DNA from: Ischnura elegans
Lineage: Eukaryota; Arthropoda; Insecta; Odonata; Coenagrionidae
Length of the DNA: 64,000 nt
Assembly (NCBI RefSeq): GCF_921293095.1
Contig: NC_060254.1
Location: 105,300,917 to 105,364,916, forward strand
Direction: 5' to 3'
The translations under genes were made by a program, and so were the position numbers. Within the stretch, counting starts at the first letter, position 1. Every line of letters starts with the position of its first letter. Below are positions 1 to 13,148 of this stretch, one piece after another. Below the pieces are notes generated by a model. It saw nothing but the letters and a program-made list of their open reading frames with translations. It made no database searches and was not told the origin of the DNA.

Positions 1-48
1 GGGCATTTGCGAAGTGGTTTCAAGGAAGAGGAAGACTGAAGAAAAATG
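1..48 (+). other. Possible 3' end of an exon
   Basis: The first 48 bases are purine-rich (GGAAGAGGAAGACTGAAGAA) and stop at a good 5' splice site, ATG|GTGAGT, with the GT at 49-50. The style matches the GAAGA-rich exons at 13-18 kb, so this could be an earlier exon of the same + strand transcription unit. Only the end of the exon lies in the window and no acceptor can be seen. The link is inference from composition and splice-site quality. Confidence 0.3.
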
Positions 49-699
49 GTGAGTCAATATCATTCACTTCATATGATAGGCCTTTGAATATTCCAATACA
101 TAAATATTTGACTTCTCTATATCTCTGTTAGTAACTAATTAAGAACTAAATCCTGTGCGGTGCGCAAAAATTAACTTCTTCTGTGATAATTTTTATGATG
201 ATATTTCATCATTTCCTATTTTATAATAGTGTTTTGCGCTACGAATTCTCAGCTGTTTACTGGTATAAATATCCGGGAAATAGTTCAGGTGAATTTTGCG
301 AGGTTCATTTTAGCATTTAAACATGCCACGGTCTCCCAAATGCTCTTTCATATCCTTCATTTTTGGTTTCTTAAATACGAAATCAGACGTCTTACTTTTC
401 CGCTCTTACCAACCACTTGTCATTCGAGGATTGACTTCCTTAAAGCATCAAGTTTTTCAAGATAAGTTAGATTACAATGGTGTGTATTCTACTTTAAGTA
501 TTGACTAGGCTTCTATTCTCTCCCACTCGTCTGAGGAATCCCGCAGTCCTCACTTTCATTTTCATACAGCCGAATACCCATCAGTTTCTTCACTGCTGTC
601 ATTGCCCATGATTCATTGCCATATATAGATGCATACTCGAATTGTTAGTTTTGATAAAATATTTCCAAACTTCATTATAAAATTTCCTGATTTTCTAAG

Positions 700-2735
700 C
701 AAATTGATGGTTTATTTGTTCCGAAAAGTATTTTTGCCCTGGGCTGTCCTACTGATTATTTCTCTTTTGTTTCTACAATTGATTATTCTGCCTCCGAAAT
801 ATTTAAACTGGTGACCTCTTCCAATCTTTCTTTCACTAGTTTTATTCTATTCTTAACTTCCTGCCGTTTGCTACACTCTAGTATTTGATGGTGATTTTCA
901 GATGGCATTGGTATTTGCTCTGCCCACCTTTACTAGATTATTTTTCTATTTTACAAATATTTTAATCATGTCTCCTCGTGCATATTCATCCATGTAAACT
1001 CCCAATTTTTTCTTGGATGTAATCGGTGCCTTTTTAGTTGTAAACTATGAAAATTACGGGAGAAATAACACAGCCTCAGATCACTTGACTTTGCTCCCAA
1101 TACTTGATTCTTCATAGCTGGGCCCTGTAATGTATCACCCCTACTTGGTATTTTTAAACGAATTGTGGATCATTCATATGCCATTGTTAATTAACTTCAT
1201 TCAAAATTATAAGCATGGAATTCCAATCCACACTACTGCTGCGTCAAATTATTCAAGGAAGATAAAGACTAAAGGAATTTGGCGAGAAACTGGTCAACCT
1301 CTTCCAATGTTTTTTTCCCTAGTTTAATGCTATTCTTATGCTACACTCTAATGTATAATATTCGATATTCATTTAAATTGATTTCGTACTTAGTTAGTCG
1401 CCCTTCTATACACGTCTCATTCAGATATTCAATCCATCTCTTCGTTTTTATTAGTCATCAGTCAAAAGTTCTCCGTTTTTGTCACTTACGGTATTCATCA
1501 TACGCTCATTAATTTGAAGAGATTCCCATAGCGAGCCTCTATTTTTCCTTGCGCACGATGTTTTCATATTCCTCGACCGCTTTTCTCTGGCCTCCTTGAC
1601 TTTATTTCAAATATCGTTCTTTATTCTCCTTTGAAATTCCACGGCTTAAGTATTCTTGTACTTCAGTGGTGCCTCAGTTAGATTCGAGACTTTTTGCGTG
1701 ATCCATTCAGATGATTATCCTTCTCCCAAGAACTTCTTCAGCTGCTTCCAATAGCCCACTGCTCAAGTGTTTCTGACTCTCTTCCTCTGATTTTTCGGTC
1801 ACATCCGATGCTACTTTGGTCTACTCTGCGTCCTCAAATTACACTTGATACCGAGTTTTCGTAAATTTTTACTTGCCAAATGTTTTTCACCGCTTTCTTC
1901 AGTTTTTGATTTTTTTATTATTAAAGATGAGATAGCATTGTCGCTGATGAGAGCCTTAGGGTAACTTTTACCGTCATTTTTCAAGTTCTTTAATTGTTTT
2001 ATTTTCGCTATCGTATCCTCCGTTAGTCGTTTTTTTCCCTATAATCGCTTCGCCTGGGCTGTTTTACTGGTTATTTCTCTTTTGTTTCTACACCTGGTTA
2101 TTCTGCTTCCAGTGTTTGTCTCCCTGGTTTTATGCTATTCTTGACTCCTTGTGTTTTACTACACTGTAATATTTTATGGTGATAATGTTTCTGACTCTCT
2201 TCCTCTGACTTCTCGGTCATATCCGATGCTATTTTGTTCTCCTCTACCTCCTGAAATTACACTTGATATCGATGTTCTTAATTTTCTGCCTACCAAATAC
2301 TTTTCTCAGCTTTCTTAAGTTTTTATTTTATTATTTTTGGTGACATAACATCTCTATCGAGGCATAGTCTCGGTCGTTTTAAGCCTAAGGGTCACTTTTG
2401 CCGTCCATTTTATTGTCGATGAATCGTTTCATCTTCGTAGAATTTAATCAACTTAGAATATATCAAGTCCACTATCACTTTCCTCTTTTTCTTCGACTGT
2501 GATCACTTTTAATTTGTATTCGAAACCACAAGCTTGTGTTCTTTGTCAGTCTTTCATTTTGGATTTACATCATCCCTGTTTCTCGGCTTTCCTCGCATCT
2601 TAAACTTCGTCAGTGATGGCATTCAATTCACCGAGAATAATTACATTTTCTTCACCTCTAATCTGCATGATTATTCCCGCTGTATCTTGATTCACTTACT
2701 CCACTTCTGCATTTCTTAGGAATTTTTTAGGTTTA
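700..2735 (-). pseudogene. Non-LTR retrotransposon relic (endonuclease to pre-RT region)
   Basis: Read on the minus strand, the stretch near 2,600-2,660 gives EENVIILGELNAI, a decayed copy of the apurinic endonuclease motif (I-x-L/M-G-D-W/F-N) of LINE ORF2. Near 1,410-1,470 the minus strand gives KRWIEYLNE, a segment found between endonuclease and reverse transcriptase in the same LINE group. Frames are broken by many stops. The relic is internally repeated: about 1,765-2,000 resembles 2,190-2,410, and 735-900 resembles 2,048-2,190. The resemblance to the LINE at 63.3-64 kb suggests one family. It is dead. Confidence 0.5.
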
Positions 2736-3848
2736 CAAACATTCGGAGATGCAGTAGCTAGGGGTTTTGCTTTATATCTTAACCATTACCTACCTTTCAT
2801 CATACATTTGGTGGCTTTTGAATTGGCGCTTTTGATAAGCACTATACTTATTCCAGCATCAATATTTAGCGATCCTTCGTGTATTACTCTGTAGCTTTCA
2901 CTCCACAAGTCTCCCACTCCGGACAACTGTATTTCGCCGATTAGTAGCTATGACATAAGGGGATAGTTGTGGTGGTCGACCCTAGCCTTCCTCGTCACAG
3001 TATTTTAGCCATTCAATTGATATTACGGCGCCTGTATTGAGAAAAGTATCGATTTTTTTATAATGCTCTCGGATGTTTCGTTAAAATCCTTTCTATCATT
3101 TCTTCCGTTAGGGTGTAGCAGAGTTCAACCTAATAATACATTACAGCCCCACCAACAAATTGATAGCGATAATCGGAATTAATGTCAGCAAATGGAATGC
3201 ACTGAGGAAGAGTCTTGGAAGTGTTTTCTTTCGGGCTCCGTGGCGAATAATTTCCTCTCTTTAGATTTTCCTTTCTTTAGAAAGTATTTGTACCTACCGT
3301 CTATGTATAACTACTACATTATACTTTGCGTTGTAGTTAAAGATATATACTATATCTCCTCCTCTTGGAACATCAAAACTATTTCAACTAAGAATACATC
3401 GTACGTAAGAACGCATAGTAAGAATAGAATATTTAATGCGTGTTGTCGATACTAAGCGTAAGAATTTAACTCAATCGAGGATTGACAGATATTGGTCGCA
3501 TGCACACGAAGATACAACTATGGCCACTTTCCTTGCTGATTTCCTCTCACTGAATGAATTTGTTTGTAAACAAATTAAATGGATGTGTTAAAATACATAT
3601 ATTCATTATTTTGTAAAAATTTGCTCAGTTAAAAAAGTCCACCGTAAACTTTTTTTGGGTCAACACTATTAACTGCGTTGATGTTAAATGTATGTATTTT
3701 ACAAAACGAAAAAGTATATTTATTACGTATTCGAATCTGATTCTCCACACACTATAGGAATTTTTTAAACGACTCCAACACTTCAGGTATACTCTTTGGG
3801 GAAGTATCCAAATACCTTTCTGTCATAATAGTCATTCATCGTCAGTAA
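2736..3848. other. No recognisable feature
   Basis: AT-rich sequence with only short random open frames. Nothing supports a gene or an intact mobile element. Confidence 0.4.
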
Positions 3849-4195
3849 TATATACATCTATATCTACATAATATCCTGCGAGCCACCTCTAGGGTGTTTG
3901 GCAGGGGGTGATCAATCACCAGCATGCAGCATGCATTTGGACTCCCACATGCACACCACTCCGTACAAAAAACGTCCCGTATACTAACAACTAAACTACT
4001 ATATGCTGTTAGAATTAATAATTGAATTAAGAACATGCATTAATTTTTACATAGGTTAGTAGGCTACACCACAAGTCATGCAATCGATTTACGAGTTCTA
4101 TTGCTGCCGTTATAATTTCTTATTGATCGTGGAAAAAATGACATTCGGAATCTAGCTGTTCTACAATCTATCTCTCTTATCTATATTCTATAAAG
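3849..4195 (-). pseudogene. 3' end of a CR1/L2/Jockey-like LINE
   Basis: On the minus strand this is the last part of a non-LTR retrotransposon. It ends in a CCCCCTGCCA-type terminal segment followed by a TATTATGTAGATATAGATG tail at the low-coordinate end. About 190 bp (3,999-4,190) are repeated at 4,877-5,063, which is attached to recognisable ORF2 protein. That is how this copy was assigned. No intact protein remains. Confidence 0.55.
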
Positions 4196-4206
4196 TCCCC
4201 TAACGA

Positions 4207-4241
4207 CCACTCATTCATTCATTCATTCATTCACTCACTCA
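4207..4241. repeat. ATTC tetranucleotide microsatellite
   Basis: Several copies of CATT/ATTC in a row, decaying to CACT at the right end. It lies just outside the LINE 3' fragment. Confidence 0.8.
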
Positions 4242-4876
4242 TACAAATGTTTGGGGAGAACGGTACGAGATACGACAAAAAGTCTTATGAAGACCCCCTC
4301 TAAAATTGTCTGAAACCCCAGGAAAAATTATGAAAACACTAAATTTACAATTATTTATCTGTTTATTCATATAAAATTGAGTATGGGGATTAGTTCAAAA
4401 ATGGCCACCAAATTCAATTGTCATACAAACGAACAATCATAGCAACATATTTGTTTATGCAAACAAGAGGAGCTAAATTGGGAAAGAAGATAAAGGAATT
4501 AATACGAAAAACTGATAAATATAATGAAGGAAATAAGGAAAATAATATTTGAAGTGTCTATTTCTTTGCGTCTTCTTTCCGCAAGAACAAACATCTGTTT
4601 AAATCAAAGCGCATTCAAATCAAAAGCGGAGAAATATAAGGTAGGAAACAGTTGTTGTTTTTAATATATTACATCGAAAAAGTGGTGGTTATTAATTTCA
4701 AAGTTAACAAGTGCATTAAATGCCAATTTAGAAATATGATTCGTGCTGTTGACTATAGTTCGTATCTTGTTGGCGATACACGATTGTAGTAGAAATACTT
4801 TTAAACAAGTCTTACATAATATAGGTAGGTAAAAATGATTTTATTTTCATTTTTGTGATGGTGATAAATATTATTC

Positions 4877-5480
4877 TACCATATGCTGTTAGAAATAATA
4901 ATAAAATTAAGAAACATGCATTAAGTTTTACATAGGTTAGTACACTACAAGTCATGCAATCTACTTATGAGTTCTATCGCTGCCGTTACCATCACTTTAT
5001 GATCGTGGAAAAAAAAACATTCTGAATCTGTCTGTTCTACAATCTATCTCTCTTATTTTATTTATATGATCTGGATCTTCCGTAGTATGTTGGCGTCCGT
5101 AAGATATGGTTAACTTCGTTAAAAAAGACACTGCTCTTGAATTTATCTAAAAGGTTTAGTCTATTTTTCATTCTACGGTCCGACAGAGATTCCCATCCGA
5201 GTTTATCTAAGAGGCCAGTTACACTAACAAGGCTATCCTTACGACCTTTCACATACCTGGCAGCCCTTCTTTGCACGCGTTCTTACTCTGTTATTAAGCC
5301 TTTTTCATGAGGGTCCCAAACACTGGCAACGTATTCCAAATGTAGTCTTACGAGGGAAAAGTAGCCAATTTCTCTCACTTTGTCGTCGCACTTGCCTAAT
5401 ATTCTTTTAACAAAACCCATTTTACGATTAGCTTGACCGGTTATTTCTCTAATAAATCTCGAGGAATTTTCAGAGCTCCA
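4877..5480 (-). pseudogene. C-terminal ORF2 fragment of a CR1/L2/Jockey-like LINE
   Basis: From 5,478 down to 5,058 the minus strand reads an almost open frame with the classic tail of arthropod LINE ORF2. The blocks in order are REITGQANRKMGFVKRILGK, then LVRLHLEYVASVWDPHEKGL, one stop, then VQRRAARYVKGRKDSLVSV and LGWESLSDRRMKNRLNLL. The block HLEYxxSVWDP...VQRRAARYV lies after the catalytic RT core, so this is a 5'-truncated copy. 4,877-5,063 continues into a degraded C-terminal region shared with the copy at 3,999-4,190. The low-coordinate end is truncated without the usual tail. Confidence 0.8.
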
Positions 5481-6728
5481 TCACTAAGAGAGAGATAACA
5501 CGTAATCACATCACAACAGTGCTGCTGACTGCTGAGAAATCCAATGAAAACAATTCAAGTGCAACTACTCCGCAGCAGATCGGGGAACAGACTGAATGAC
5601 CGGGACACACGAGAGAACACACAACCACGTTGCTGCCGAATTAGAAGACGAAGTCGTTTCTTGGTTACACATGAAATATTTACTACGCAACAAATCAGAA
5701 CCTCCTTTTTATTTTCTCTGAATTTATTTAAGATATAAATTAATAGAATCCGACAATTACGATAGTGACTCTCTAGCGCCATAATGATGCATGGTGAGCG
5801 TGAAGCAAACTACGGCTTTACAATCTTCCATTTTCCGATATCATGTCTACATCACCTCGTTTTGCCTACGGATTATTTGGATTAAATGGACTACTCGGTG
5901 GCCTTTATATTGAATTAGCCCATTGTCCCAAAAGATTGTTACGTCATACGTATCCATAAATACTATTACCTTTAGCAAGCACTCATCCAGTGTAACCTTA
6001 CATTTGTTATGGTTGCCATGGAGATTTTACTCGCGGCCTGATTGGTTGTAGAAATTTACCATCTGCTGAGTAGTAACAACATCTGATTAATTAGTTTCTT
6101 TGTACATCTCATTAGTTGGACGTACATTTGTGAAGCTTAATAGATTTAATGAAAGTGAATCCGCTCATTGATTGGGTTCGCTGCTATCACCTAGCTAAAA
6201 CTCATGCTTGTTATCTCCCTCATATACTCACATAGGTTACCATTAATAACCTAAAATTCATCGTCACATAGTATCATATTATGATGCATTTCACCATCAA
6301 TTGTACATCATCTAATTCGTTCACTTATCTGAAATAAAATCTATCCGAAACTGCAGCCAAAGATCTCTTTAGTTTGTAAAGTTGAGTATGATTCATGAAT
6401 CCGGAATCACACCATCATTTTTCCATCCCTTACATTGACAGGTTAAGCGATAGGTTTTCAGGGACAATAGTCATCGCTCACTGATCCATCATTTATTATG
6501 AATCTCGCGGTCATTCCCACCGTCCCTTTTTCCATCAGACGCAGGCCAAGAGTGGGGACTCGAACTTAACCTGATGGAATGCACGACGGTGAATTTTTTG
6601 CTCGGGTCGCCCTACTATCTCCATGTGTTTTCTGTGGATGTTTTTAACATTATGGCGACAGATTGACACGTACGAGTTAATGTATCGTGAATGAATGATT
6701 TTTGTCGATCGGAACGTAACACTTATGA
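5481..6728. other. No recognisable feature
   Basis: Mixed-composition sequence with only short, overlapping open frames on both strands and no family signature. Confidence 0.4.
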
Positions 6729-6879
6729 ATGCATGAACCTAATTTGAACAGGTTCTTTTTCCTGTGCATCCATTCGTATAAGTTGGGTGGTTACACGGTG
6801 CATTTTGGCGTTTATTCTTGCGTTCCTACATTTAGGCCCGTGCGTGTTAATGTACCGCGCAAACAGCCCTTAAGAAATA

Positions 6880-7440
6880 TTTTTGTCAGAGCCCTGAAGA
6901 TGCTAGGATTCGTCAAGCGTTTAGTGGGTGGATTTTCGGATGAAAAAAGAAATAGAGGTGCTATTTCGCACTCGCCAGGCCACACCTTGAATATGCAGCG
7001 AGCGTATGGGATCCGGTGCAGAAATACAAAGGAAAGCTGCACGATTCGTAATATACTCGCTTCGGGCGTACAGAAAGTGTTACACGAATGTTAAACAAAT
7101 TAGGTTGGGAACCGCTGTAGATTCGAAGGCTGCGCGTTAGACTTGGAATGCTTGAGCAATTGACAATGGATATCTTTCGAAGCGAAAACGGATAACATAA
7201 TATCAGAGCCCCACCACATTTATAGGTCTGACAGAAACGATAAATTGAGAGAGATATTATGCCGAACGGATAGGTATGGGAATTAGTTTTTCCCCTGTCG
7301 ACTATATCGGACTTTAATAAATGCTGGGCATTATTTCGTTAGAGCATACCATTTTTATTTATCAACGGCAGGTGACCTAGCACCCCCTGCCACATGCCTA
7401 TTAAGACGGCTTGCTGGTTAGTATGTAGATGTAGATTTAG
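6880..7440 (+). pseudogene. 3' part of a CR1/L2/Jockey-like LINE
   Basis: The + strand reads KMLGFVKRLVGGFSDEK, then in another frame ARPHLEYAASVWDPVQ, then IQRKAARFV, then MLNKLGWEPL followed by RRLRVRLGMLEQL. The order is the same as in the minus-strand copy at 5.1-5.5 kb, but frameshifts and stops break it. It ends in a terminal segment (CACCCCCTGCCACATGCC) and a TAGATGTAGAT tail near 7,425-7,438. The complete 3' end with its short repeated tail is typical of a 5'-truncated insertion. Confidence 0.7.
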
Positions 7441-10186
7441 CTGATCAAAACTATTTTTGAATAATTTAAATTATGTTATGGAAGAGTTCTATAAAAGGGC
7501 AACGGACCGTCTAAATAACGCCCGGATTACGAGTAACGATTAATTGATGATAAAATGCGCTGGCGTAGAAATTTTTACAAATGCGCTCATTAATGTATGG
7601 TGTGCTTTTGAGTTAATACTTTTCTTTACGGTGACAAGAACGCATGTAATCTTCCTTTTTCATTCCGTTATAATTTTTCACCTGCCCTCTTGTCGAGAGT
7701 GAGAAATATTGAAACTTTTACTTAGCGGTTTCCGAAGTAGATGATATTGGTTCAAAAGAATTTCACAATACAGAGGATAATAATGGTTGCCGAAGATAAG
7801 AGAGTTGAGTGAAATAACGTCATATGTTATGCACTGAGAACAATGATAGGAAAACTATTTAGTTGAAGTGATTCTGTATGATTAAAATTAGCTTTTCAAT
7901 CATTATTTGTCCGTAGAAAACTGAAATATTAGTTTGTGCTGGTTTTTATGGAAAAAATGAAAAGGAGAACCTTAGTCTAAAGCTGATACAATAATATAAA
8001 TCTCTATCATTCGAGTAATTTCATTGGGAATCAGGAAGTACTACTCATTGCCCATGAAAATTACTGGAATATTTGTTGAAACATTGCCACATGAAAAAAT
8101 CGATCAGAGTTCTTTGTATACCGCCAATGAATAAATTCATATTAATTTTATATTGTCCGTGAGCGATAAATCTTGCGATGAAAGGAAGTAAGGACCCAAG
8201 GAACGCAGTAAATTACATGTTCAACGATAGTTTCATTTGAAATCAAGAGCCAAACTCCTCTTCCATTACTATTATGTTTCGTAAAAATTTATGGAAGGCA
8301 GCTTACATGCTTGTGATAAGCCAACCCTGCCAAACACCTTTTCAGTTTGCTGGCTGGATAGGTGTTTCTTTTTTTACAAGTATACCGGGACTAGCCACGG
8401 TGGTACCTTTGCGAGAGTCACCCACAATACACAAAAAGGGTAGTTTCCTTCATCAAAGAAAACGAAAGGCACTGATTGCGATTCGTTACCCACCATTAGT
8501 GTATTCATAATATACAAATTATTTGGTTTTAGAAATACCTGTTCAGACGAATGGCAATGGTCAATTTTATCCCCATTTGAAAAAGGCCAGATTGGCGCCC
8601 ATGCGATTCCACTCCACGTGACGTCACAGGGACCTAGTTTCTACACGAGAGGATAGGAGTTTCACGTCGTCTGAGATTATCAATGCATACACGAGGCACA
8701 GAGCTCAGGGAAACATTTGTCATTAATAACCTAGGTATTAAAATTGCCTATGGTCGGAAAGTTTACTTCGTTTGATAAGGTATTAATAATCCTTATTTAA
8801 GCCAAGCGCTACCTGCCAGCAAGGTGGTAAAAATGAATAACGAAATTTGTGTGCCGGTACTGTACCGTTATATTATAATACATATACCGTTACAGACTCT
8901 CTCAATTTCAATGCAATGGATTTTTCAATGTAAACCAACCTCCTCTCCGTGTATGAATATTCGTTTTACTTCCACTTCGTCGATGAGTAAGCACTAACCT
9001 TAAAATGGTGTATACAGCAATGAAAGCGAGTATTTTTCTTACGGATTGTATACTTCTTTCTGACCGCTTCAAAGTACAAAAGTCTCTTCTTCTCGCTCAG
9101 TGGAACCGTGACGAACGATTTTCCGCTAGCTTTTAGCGTTGTAGAACGACATATTGGCCTAAAACACACTTTATATGTAGATTTTTTTGCTGGCATCCAT
9201 GCTGCCACGGACATTCAAATAATTCAGCAGACGCTGTGAGTCACTGGATTTAAGGACTTTGGGGAGGAGGGTGTTCAGTGCAGAGGAGTGCCCTACGTAA
9301 GGCATTGCATTATTGTATCAATCATCATATAAGCCTTCGTATTCGATCGTTATTAATTACGACGCGGATCCGAGGCGGCTAGAGCCATGTGAATTTCTTT
9401 TGCCAGTCGTAATAAATTGCTAATTATTCCATGAAAACTATTTGGAGTCACATCGTGAAGGTATTATGACCCAACAGTTAATATTTACCTAATTGTAACT
9501 CAACACTTATGTCGTAATACATGTCGAAATTTGTGTTTTTCCTTTGAAAGATGGGAATATGCCCTACCGCCAAACCTCGTCAGAATACTGTTAAGTTTTT
9601 TTTAATGAATTTAATACAATTCGACATGATATCCATCCAGCGTAATATTTTGCTATGATTAAAATACAATGAATTTTCTCTAATTAATAGTTCTTCTCAT
9701 CAAATTCACTTTTGTATGTACCATAACCAATCGTTAATCATGCTATTACATTTTTTATATTGAAGTAGACGTGCACCACTTTTGTATATGCATTTAAAAA
9801 TCTTGGGAGATCCATTACAAAGCGGTTATCTAAGATACTGTGCATTTCGAGTGCAGGTAAAACTTAGTTTTTCTTTGAGAAATATAGTTTTTGCTCGAAG
9901 CGTTGAATTATCCTCTCAGATGATGCGTCGTCTGCATCGAAGCGGCGCGGCGCTCTCGTAACAAGGTCACCTACCGCTGACGTCACACGGCGATTACCCA
10001 TCATTCATACTTACCCGTCGCGTTTTTTCGCGCTTGAAATTTTTCACTTTTCATTTGATCCCAAAAAATATATATCGTCATTAAAAAATCTAAAAGCGGG
10101 AAATACATACTCCAGGAGTAAAAATCTTTCGATTAAGGCAATTAAAAAAATTGGAAACCAACCTATTGTGCTAAAACCCACTGAGA
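7441..10186. other. No gene; two CRE-like TGACGTCA sites
   Basis: No open frame here has a recognisable family. Palindromic TGACGTCA occurs near 8,620 (CACGTGACGTCACAG) and near 9,978 (CGCTGACGTCACACG), each in a locally GC-richer patch. The same octamer recurs near 24,752 and 61,440, so it may mark a dispersed repeat family as easily as a CREB/ATF site. Confidence 0.35.
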
Positions 10187-10236
10187 AAAAAATCATTCGG
10201 GGGGATCCGGGTTCGAATCCTGGCGAATGATTTTTT
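10187..10236 (+). ncRNA. tRNA-like minihelix hairpin with B box and T6 tract
   Basis: A perfect 13-bp stem (10,187-10,199 with 10,224-10,236) encloses a tRNA T-arm. The T-stem CCGGG pairs with CCTGG around the loop TTCGAAT (10,207-10,223). It contains a canonical Pol III B box, GGTTCGAATCC. Bases 10,193-10,199 and 10,224-10,230 pair as a 7-bp acceptor stem placed exactly as in a tRNA, and T6 follows. D-arm, anticodon arm and A box are missing; only 7 bases replace them. It may be a deleted tRNA, a tRNA-derived SINE remnant, or a small folded RNA. Transcription is unproven because the A box is absent. Confidence 0.4.
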
Positions 10237-10872
10237 ATCCGTGGATTTTTCGCACAATGATGGCTGGATATTATGCTGATTTAGCATTTGACATCGGGAT
10301 ACATGTCTCACTCTCGTTGGCGCTAATTTAACTAAACTTTCAATGGGCATTGGAGCTAATCATTCATGACATGAGTTACAGGACAAGACCGTGCCTTTTA
10401 TTATTTTTTATTCATATACTTCACCACTGAAGTTGAAACGTTTGAAAAAATATAATATATTTATTCAATTTTTAGCATTTCATACTTTCAATTTCATATT
10501 TTTTTCGCAAATGGAGTTTTCACGCTTATCTTTTACGTGTCCGTACTCGATACTGAAGCCTTTATACAGGTGAAAAATAAGAGAACCGAATATTACTATC
10601 ATATTATTCTCAAAGTTCCTCTCATTATAAATTGATAGACCCTTCACTTTCCCCTTGACCTGTAGGCACAACAGAGCCATATTTTTCGGACGTTATTGTA
10701 AAATAATGCTTCGATGATTTACTACTCCGACTTCCTTATTTCCCTAAAGGATTTTATTTCCGTATTTTTTTCAGCATTCAAGCAAAATATACCGCTTTCG
10801 TCTGTCAACTATATATTTACCTAGTATCGAACAAGCCCATTCCCACGAATATTACATCTTTGGGGGTATCCA
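10237..10872. other. No recognisable feature
   Basis: AT-rich stretch. Short open frames on both strands overlap each other and have no family character. Confidence 0.35.
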
Positions 10873-11455
10873 TTAACCCTTTCGACACAGTGGTGTTGTT
10901 GCCTTAGCATGACTTGTGGACTGAGCCCCAAGGGTCTCTTCTGTCCCCTCTGTACGGACCATTTTGCAGGACATTGGTTAAGAAGGGTCTCACGGATAAT
11001 CACACTCCCTCAGCGCCAATCATTTTCGACTTTTCCGCATTATCTCGGGCTCAAAGTATAGTTGGTCTTCCTACTTTCCGGGTTGATAGCCCTAGCAGCG
11101 GAATTGGTTCCGGGTCAACTCATGATTAGTTTATGTGAATTTTCTACATGGATAATTGTTGTTTGCCCGTATGTTGCAGTCTTCGAATTCAATTCCTCGG
11201 TTTCTTTCTGTGCATTGTCAACTTTTGAACGGAGCCCTACCGTCCTAATTAATGGATTTAATGCATCAACAATTTATATGTTGATGGTCCAGATAAGACT
11301 TCGCGTAGCCTCGACCGGCATAAAAGGGCAACGAAACGGATATTTACGGCATTCCTTGGCCTGCGTCGGAAAATATGTGACGAATATTTGCAACTTTCGT
11401 CTTCTGTGTCATAAACCGTCCAGACGACTTACTTTTTTAGTAGTGAAAAGGTTAA
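10873..11455. mobile_element. Candidate piggyBac-like MITE
   Basis: The segment is bounded by TTAA at 10,873-10,876 and TTAA at 11,452-11,455. Reading inward, the ends are TTAACCCTTTCGACAC and TTAACCTTTTCACTAC, an imperfect inverted pair. They resemble the ends of the element at 35,320-36,166. TTAA duplication is the hallmark of piggyBac. No transposase is visible. On the + strand, 11,340-11,400 resembles part of 31,380-31,420 read on the other strand (shared GYLRHSxACVG if translated), so the interior may come from another repeat. Confidence 0.4.
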
Positions 11456-13148
11456 TTAGATGTGGCGTTTAGGAGGGGCGAGAGGGTCGAGTCGATTCTC
11501 ACCCAATCTCACGTGCGGGACCAGGGGGTCCTTGCGAGTATCACGTAATTTTTTTCTAAAACAATGATAAAATATTGCTTTTTAATAAATCTAACGAATG
11601 AAGGTTAGATTATGGTATTTACACTAAACATACGTTTTCAATTCCGTCGCGATAATAACGCATGGACATGCGTCATGGTTTTAGGTTATTGATTTTTTAT
11701 TTTACCACTAAGATAACCCGTGAAATATAGAAATAAGGTTCGCTTGACTGCCTCCTTTGTTTCCAGTATCAAGTTCAACGATTTATGTGAAGAGAGAAGG
11801 TAATTTTTATGCAAATATTGACTCTGATTATTGATTAAAAATTATCTTCCGTATTAATTTATCCAAAATAAACTAGATAAAGTTAAATCGTGATCTCGGT
11901 GGAACAAAGCAACTTTGGATTTGTACAAATTGGAATTCAAAGAATCATGTTCAACTTGTAATTTTATACTATATCGTGTGGTCAATAAAATCATTTTTTT
12001 TAGTTATATATTTAAATTTTGCTGCCTGCCTATTTTTTAAAACAAAAAAATTGATACGGTGTAATAATTCCAAAAATGTTTGTTTGCTATGTATTTCTTT
12101 GGTACTGCTTATTCTACGAATTCTCTAGTGTTGCTATTATAATACTTAAAGTTATATATTTCTAAGTCAGTTTACATATTTATACAAATCTTTCACTGCT
12201 AAAATAAAGTGGATATAAAGAATTCCACATTAAAGTACAATGATTTCATCTGTTACGAGAGATTTTAATATACCTACCCTATTCAATATCACTTTAGAAA
12301 GCTCCCAAAAAAATAGACTTGTTTAAAAGTCACTAAACAAATATGTGAATTTCTATAGAATTTTTTGGGTGTCCTTCTTTTTGAATAAACAGCCTTTGTT
12401 TTAGCATCCATTCCCACGATTTATACAGACAGACGGGTATAATATTTTTAGTCATTCCAACTCAATTTCAAAAATGCTTGTCCCGTAGGGTGTCAGATTT
12501 TGATGAATTCATGGTTGATAGTTTATAGTTGAACCTGTAGGTCATACTACTATGATATAGACTACCAGTCTACGAGTACACGTCTATACACTAGTATTAA
12601 AAGTAATCGGAAAGCCGCACGGGAGAAAAAGTAAACGTTCAAATATTTCCAAAAAATATCATTCAGGAGTTGATTTATATTTAATTTATGTGATTCTAAG
12701 GCAATGATTGAGCCTGCATTCTAAAGATTAAATTCTTGGGCCACTTCCGAGATGGGTTATTTGAAAAAAGTTGATTTGTTGAACAATGTTTTAAATATTT
12801 AGATATAACAATAATAGATAGGTGCACTCTAGCAATATTTTACTCAAAGTGACTACCGAAAGGACTTATCAGTAAAATAAGCAATAAATAATGTCTCTAC
12901 GACAATTTGATAGTTAAATTGTTGGATTTATATGATTTAGCGCAATTTTTTTAGAAAAATAATCGGTAAACTATTAAAACCACATATAAAAAAAAGATCT
13001 CACGGTATTTAGTGTGTGGTTGATGAAGACCCATACAGGTATCAAAATCTCAGTCTCTTAGGGACAAACGCTTGTTGAATTAAGGTGGATTGACCCATGT
13101 TTAATAATCTAACCCCCGAATTTAACTTAATTTTTTGCTCTCTTCTAG
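11456..13148. other. No recognisable feature
   Basis: Very AT-rich sequence with runs of A and T and no open frame or repeat structure that can be assigned. Confidence 0.4.

Noticed and set aside
6729-7094. 121-codon + strand frame as a gene
   Set aside because: It crosses into the LINE fragment. Only the KMLGFVKRLVGG part is LINE protein and the rest is out of frame.
10187-10236. Functional tRNA gene
   Set aside because: D-arm, anticodon arm and A box are absent, so it cannot be a normal tRNA. It was listed as a tRNA-like hairpin only.
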